Shown here in pieces: positions 61,042-64,000 of a DNA stretch of 64,000 nucleotides; the first letter of the stretch is position 1, and each line of letters opens with the position of its first letter. The position numbers and the translations under genes are program-made. Origin of the DNA: Photobacterium sp. JCM 19050. GTDB lineage: Bacteria > Pseudomonadota > Gammaproteobacteria > Enterobacterales > Vibrionaceae. The notes beneath the pieces were generated by a model. The model did not search any database. It saw only the letters and a list, made by a program, of their open reading frames with translations, and was not told the DNA's origin. The stretch covers positions 1 through 64,000 of the forward strand of contig BAXG01000034.1 in the NCBI GenBank assembly GCA_001310455.1. Reading direction: 5' to 3'.

Positions 61042-62540
61042 TTACATCAAGGGCAGGGACGCGGAGATCACTGTACCGCTGTTCCCGGATTGTGAACGAA
61101 TGGAAAGCACTCCCCCCAGGGCATTGACCCTTTCCTGCATCCCTTTAAGGCCATAACCCTGACCGCTGGCGGCGCGTCAATGCCAACACCGTCATCGACA
61201 ACGGTGATTTCACAACGAAGGCTGATTTTAACAATCACTTTGATGGTGCTGGCATTTGCGTGCTTCGCCACGTTATTGAGTGCTTCCTGACAAAGGCGGT
61301 AGATGGTTACCCGCATAGTGTCTGTTAGTGGCTCCTCACTTTGCGTCCATTCCACCTCACAAGAGATGCCCTGACGGTCAAATTCCAGATCCCGGGTCAG
61401 CTGGATGACGGCGTCTTTAAGGGGCAGGTCATCAAGTACCTTAGGCCGCAATTGGCTGAGAAGGTGACGAGTGGTGTCATAAATGTTCAGAGACAGCTGC
61501 TCAATGGTATTGGCGCAGTGATTACCCATGTCGCTTTGTTCAATACGCTTCAGGATTGATGCCTGCGTTCTGATTGCCGTGATGTTCTGGCCGATGTCGT
61601 CATGCAGCTCGCGGGCAACATTGCGGCGAACGGCTTCTTCCGCCTCGACGAGCTGGGTGGAAAGCTTGCGGTTACGTTTTAGCTGTGCGTGAAGGGCCCG
61701 GTTCAGTTCTCTCTGACGTTGTATGCCAATGCCAAGGAGGATGCCGGTCAGGCTTTGGGCAGAGAGCGTCAATAAAAGATCGGTAGAATGAAGGGCTGAT
61801 TCGTGGGTGCCGGCTGCAATCAACGCGACACTGTTCAGCAGTGTTCCCAGAAGGGCGCCTTGCCAGCCATAGCTGAAGGCGAGCAGCACAATCGGGATCG
61901 CGAGGCAAAAAGGTGCAAAGATCCTCAGTTCACCCGGAAGGCCAACCTGGGCAAACAGACTCAGCACCAAAAGCAGTGCGTACTGGGCCGTTTGCCCCAC
62001 CCGCAAACTTACGCGGTTTCCGGCCAGACCGGATGTCAGTGGTAACCAATTTCGGGCGAACAGGTAATCCCACACCAGGTAACAGGCCGGTACCACCATC
62101 AAGCCGCCGGTAATACTGACCAACAGTACCATCCAGGCGGACTGCCCGGTCGGGGAATAGCTGAGCATATTGATGACGGCTGTAAAAATCACCAGTCCGC
62201 CGATAATACTGAGGCGCTTCCACTCCGGCCCGTCAAAATAGTGCTTGGCGATAAACAATGCGGGCAAGCTGAGTACGCTGGCAAGCTCAGCAAATTGCCA
62301 CTCCGGTTGTCCCAATAGATCCGCAATGACTGCCATTAACACCCATTCGCAAAGATAAACACCCGGCCAGAATTGAATGGGGGAAAGCAGGCAGACGCCA
62401 AGACGCAGTGCAAACGGAAACAGCAATACGGCCAACTGGTCACTGGTTGTGAAATAGGTGGAAATTACCCAAAGAGGAAACCAGGTACAGGAGACAATGA
62501 GGATGCTGCAGCAGAGTGAAATCAGGTAATTGCGCATCAA
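61042..62540 (-). CDS. uhpB: UhpB, membrane histidine kinase of the hexose-phosphate system (frameshifted near C terminus)
   Basis: About 499-residue kinase with an N-terminal MASE1-like hydrophobic half of roughly eight membrane segments and a cytoplasmic HisKA_3 kinase half. The phospho-His is in [20 protein letters not shown]; the ATP-binding region has [16 protein letters not shown] and VVDDGVGI. One base is missing near 61165; restoring it gives [20 protein letters not shown] and a stop at 61042-61044, 12 bp before uhpC. Its ATG overlaps the uhpA stop. It works with UhpC and phosphorylates UhpA. Confidence 0.9.
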
Positions 62541-63145
62541 ACTGCCTCATCACGAAAGCAATTTGCCAGCTCCACATTATTGCTGACACCCAGCTTATCC
62601 ATGGCGTTTGCCCGGTGGACATGGACGGTTTTCGGTGACAATCCCAGTTCAGCTGCGACGGATTTTACGTCCAGTCCCTTTGCCAGCCATTCCGCTACTT
62701 CGCGTTCACGCCGTGTCAACTGGTTAAGTTTTTGCAGATCCTGGCTCGGGGTGGCCAGCTTGCGGGCGATATCGGTGGTGAGGTAGCAACCTCCGGTCGC
62801 GGCTACGCGGACCGCCTGAACCAGTTCTTCGGGGCTGCACCGCTTACTGAGGAATCCCTTTGCACCGGCAGCCAGCGCTTTTTCAATAACGGAAGAGGCG
62901 TCGTGGACGCTCAGCATGATACACGCGAGCCCTTTGGGCAGACTTTCCAAAAGGCTCAGCCCACTTTCGTCGGGCATGGAGATATCAAGAATCACAACAT
63001 CAGCCAGGCTGCCGGGCAATCCCCGGCGTGCTTCTTCGGCGCTGCTGTATTCGCCGACAACCGTGATGTCTTCTTCAAGACCGAGCAGGAAGGCAAATCC
63101 GGAACGGACAACCAGATGGTCGTCGACCAAGGCTACATGAATCAT
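62537..63145 (-). CDS. uhpA: UhpA, NarL-type response regulator activating uhpT
   Basis: 202 residues from ATG 63145, aligning with E. coli Uhp[21 protein letters not shown], phospho-Asp in [20 protein letters not shown], then [35 protein letters not shown] and the LuxR-type [23 protein letters not shown]. An in-frame start 45 bases upstream is unlikely. The stop overlaps the uhpB start (ATGA). Its expected target is the palindromic site upstream of uhpT at 33084-33112. Confidence 0.95.
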   Translation of the reverse strand: MIHVALVDDHLVVRSGFAFLLGLEEDITVVGEYSSAEEARRGLPGSLADVVILDISMPDESGLSLLESLPKGLACIMLSVHDASSVIEKALAAGAKGFLSKRCSPEELVQAVRVAATGGCYLTTDIARKLATPSQDLQKLNQLTRREREVAEWLAKGLDVKSVAAELGLSPKTVHVHRANAMDKLGVSNNVELANCFRDEAV

Positions 63146-63395
63146 TGAAATCTCCCGAACCCCTGCAGGTATAAGGGAAGACGCATCCATGGTCGGTGGT
63201 TATTGCTCCGGTAAATCTTGATAGGGCAGGGGATAAGTGTTCTGAATAATCGCGCGGATTCTAGCATAAGTTATCGGTGGATTTTTAGTCTTATTCTTCT
63301 GCGTAAAAGATTTAGAAATATTTGTGCTACAAAACTCTCAGTTCACTGTTTTTGCCGGTGTTAGACTCAGCGTTTTTAGCTGGGAGTCCGGGTTG

Positions 63396-63970
63396 ATGGT
63401 GAGTGAATTTGAAAAAATGAAGCGCGGTGAAGTTTTCAATGGCGCAGATACGGAAATTGACCAGGTTCGGAACCGGGCTGCGCGGATTTTGCAGCAGGTA
63501 AATCAGGCAGAGCCCGAGAACAGGGCGGCGCTTTTTAAGGATTTGTTTGCTTCAATTGGTGAATCGAGCGTCATCACCCCGCCCTTTAATTGTGAATTTG
63601 GCAAAACCGTATCCATTGGAGAGCAGACCTTTCTCAATATGGGGGTGATCATGCTTGATGGGGCCGAAATCAAGCTTGGGGATCATGTATTGGTCGGGCC
63701 CAACGTACAGTTTTATACCGCCTCCCATTCTCTGGATTGGAGGAGCCGGCGTCGTTGGGAAACGTATTGCAAACCGATCACCGTTGGTGATGATGTTTGG
63801 ATTGGCGGGAATGCGGTGATTTGCCAGGGTGTGACCATCGGTGCCCGTTCAGTGATTGCAGCCAATACGGTGGTGACTAAAGATGTGCGCCGGATGTGCT
63901 GGTGGCAGGCAGCCCGATGCGCATAATTCGACGGTTGGATGAAGAAAACCAACCTGAAAGTAAAGTCTGA
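63396..63970 (+). CDS. Maltose/galactoside O-acetyltransferase-like protein (frameshifted near C terminus)
   Basis: About 191-residue left-handed beta-helix acetyltransferase of the LacA/Maa family. N-terminal EFEKMKRGEVFNGADTEIDQ is the Mac domain; hexapeptide region has PFNCEFGKTVSIGEQTFLNM, VLVGPNVQFYTASHSLDW (catalytic His) and DDVWIGGNAVICQGVTIG. One C is missing near 63890; restoring it gives TKDVPPDVLVAGSPMRIIRR and a stop at 63968-63970. It could acetylate sugars such as maltose, glucose or galactosides. It is divergent from uhpABC across a 250-bp promoter region. Confidence 0.85.
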
Positions 63971-64000
63971 CGACCTCATTCCAAAGATCGCCAGAGGGTT

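Overview
The window looks like a chromosomal segment of a marine gammaproteobacterium of the Vibrionaceae (Grimontia, Enterovibrio or Photobacterium type). This is inferred from the enteric-like uhpABC/uhpT hexose-phosphate system, a Vibrio-type integron integrase remnant, psuKG, murQ, a TorT-like sensor protein and many GNAT, GST and hybrid-kinase genes. No rRNA, tRNA, prophage or CRISPR array was recognised.

Layout. 0-3.1 kb: CRP-controlled small protein, GlxA/AraC regulator, LysE exporter, acetyltransferase. 3.2-5.9 kb: a compact operon of ribbon-helix-helix protein, CHAD-domain protein and orphan ParA ATPase behind a perfect 26-bp palindrome. 5.9-15.7 kb: SH3b membrane protein, psuK-psuG pseudouridine degradation, REC-EAL phosphodiesterase, two acetyltransferases, a 1323-residue hybrid kinase. 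16-21 kb: PhoD-like phosphatase, AlkZ-type DNA glycosylase, GH114 lipoprotein, murQ. 21.5-28.9 kb: HD-GYP regulator, TorT-like periplasmic protein and a divergent multi-PAS hybrid kinase. 28.9-33 kb: small enzymes and a Tat-exported subunit with a GMC oxidoreductase. 33-34.7 kb: uhpT with a readable CRP/UhpA/-10 promoter.

34.7-38.4 kb is a fossil integron: a dead intI, a two-gene cassette encoding a small membrane protein and a membrane-anchored TIR/deoxyribosyltransferase-like protein, an IS110 remnant with a duplicated non-coding end, and two acetyltransferase cassettes. 38.5-49.2 kb is a complete beta-1,4-galactan utilisation locus: LacI regulator, ABC importer, GH53 galactanase, GH42 beta-galactosidase and a maltoporin-like porin. 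49.4-59.7 kb is a run of redox and detoxification genes plus agmatinase. 59.7-63.2 kb is uhpABC, whose response regulator should act on uhpT 26 kb away. A maltose O-acetyltransferase-like gene closes the window.

A dominant technical signal is about 37 single-base frameshifts in otherwise well conserved genes. Where the correct phase can be read, all but one are explained by a single missing base, often in a short homopolymer. I treat them as probable sequence errors and give whole-gene spans, except in the integron region, where larger deletions show real decay.
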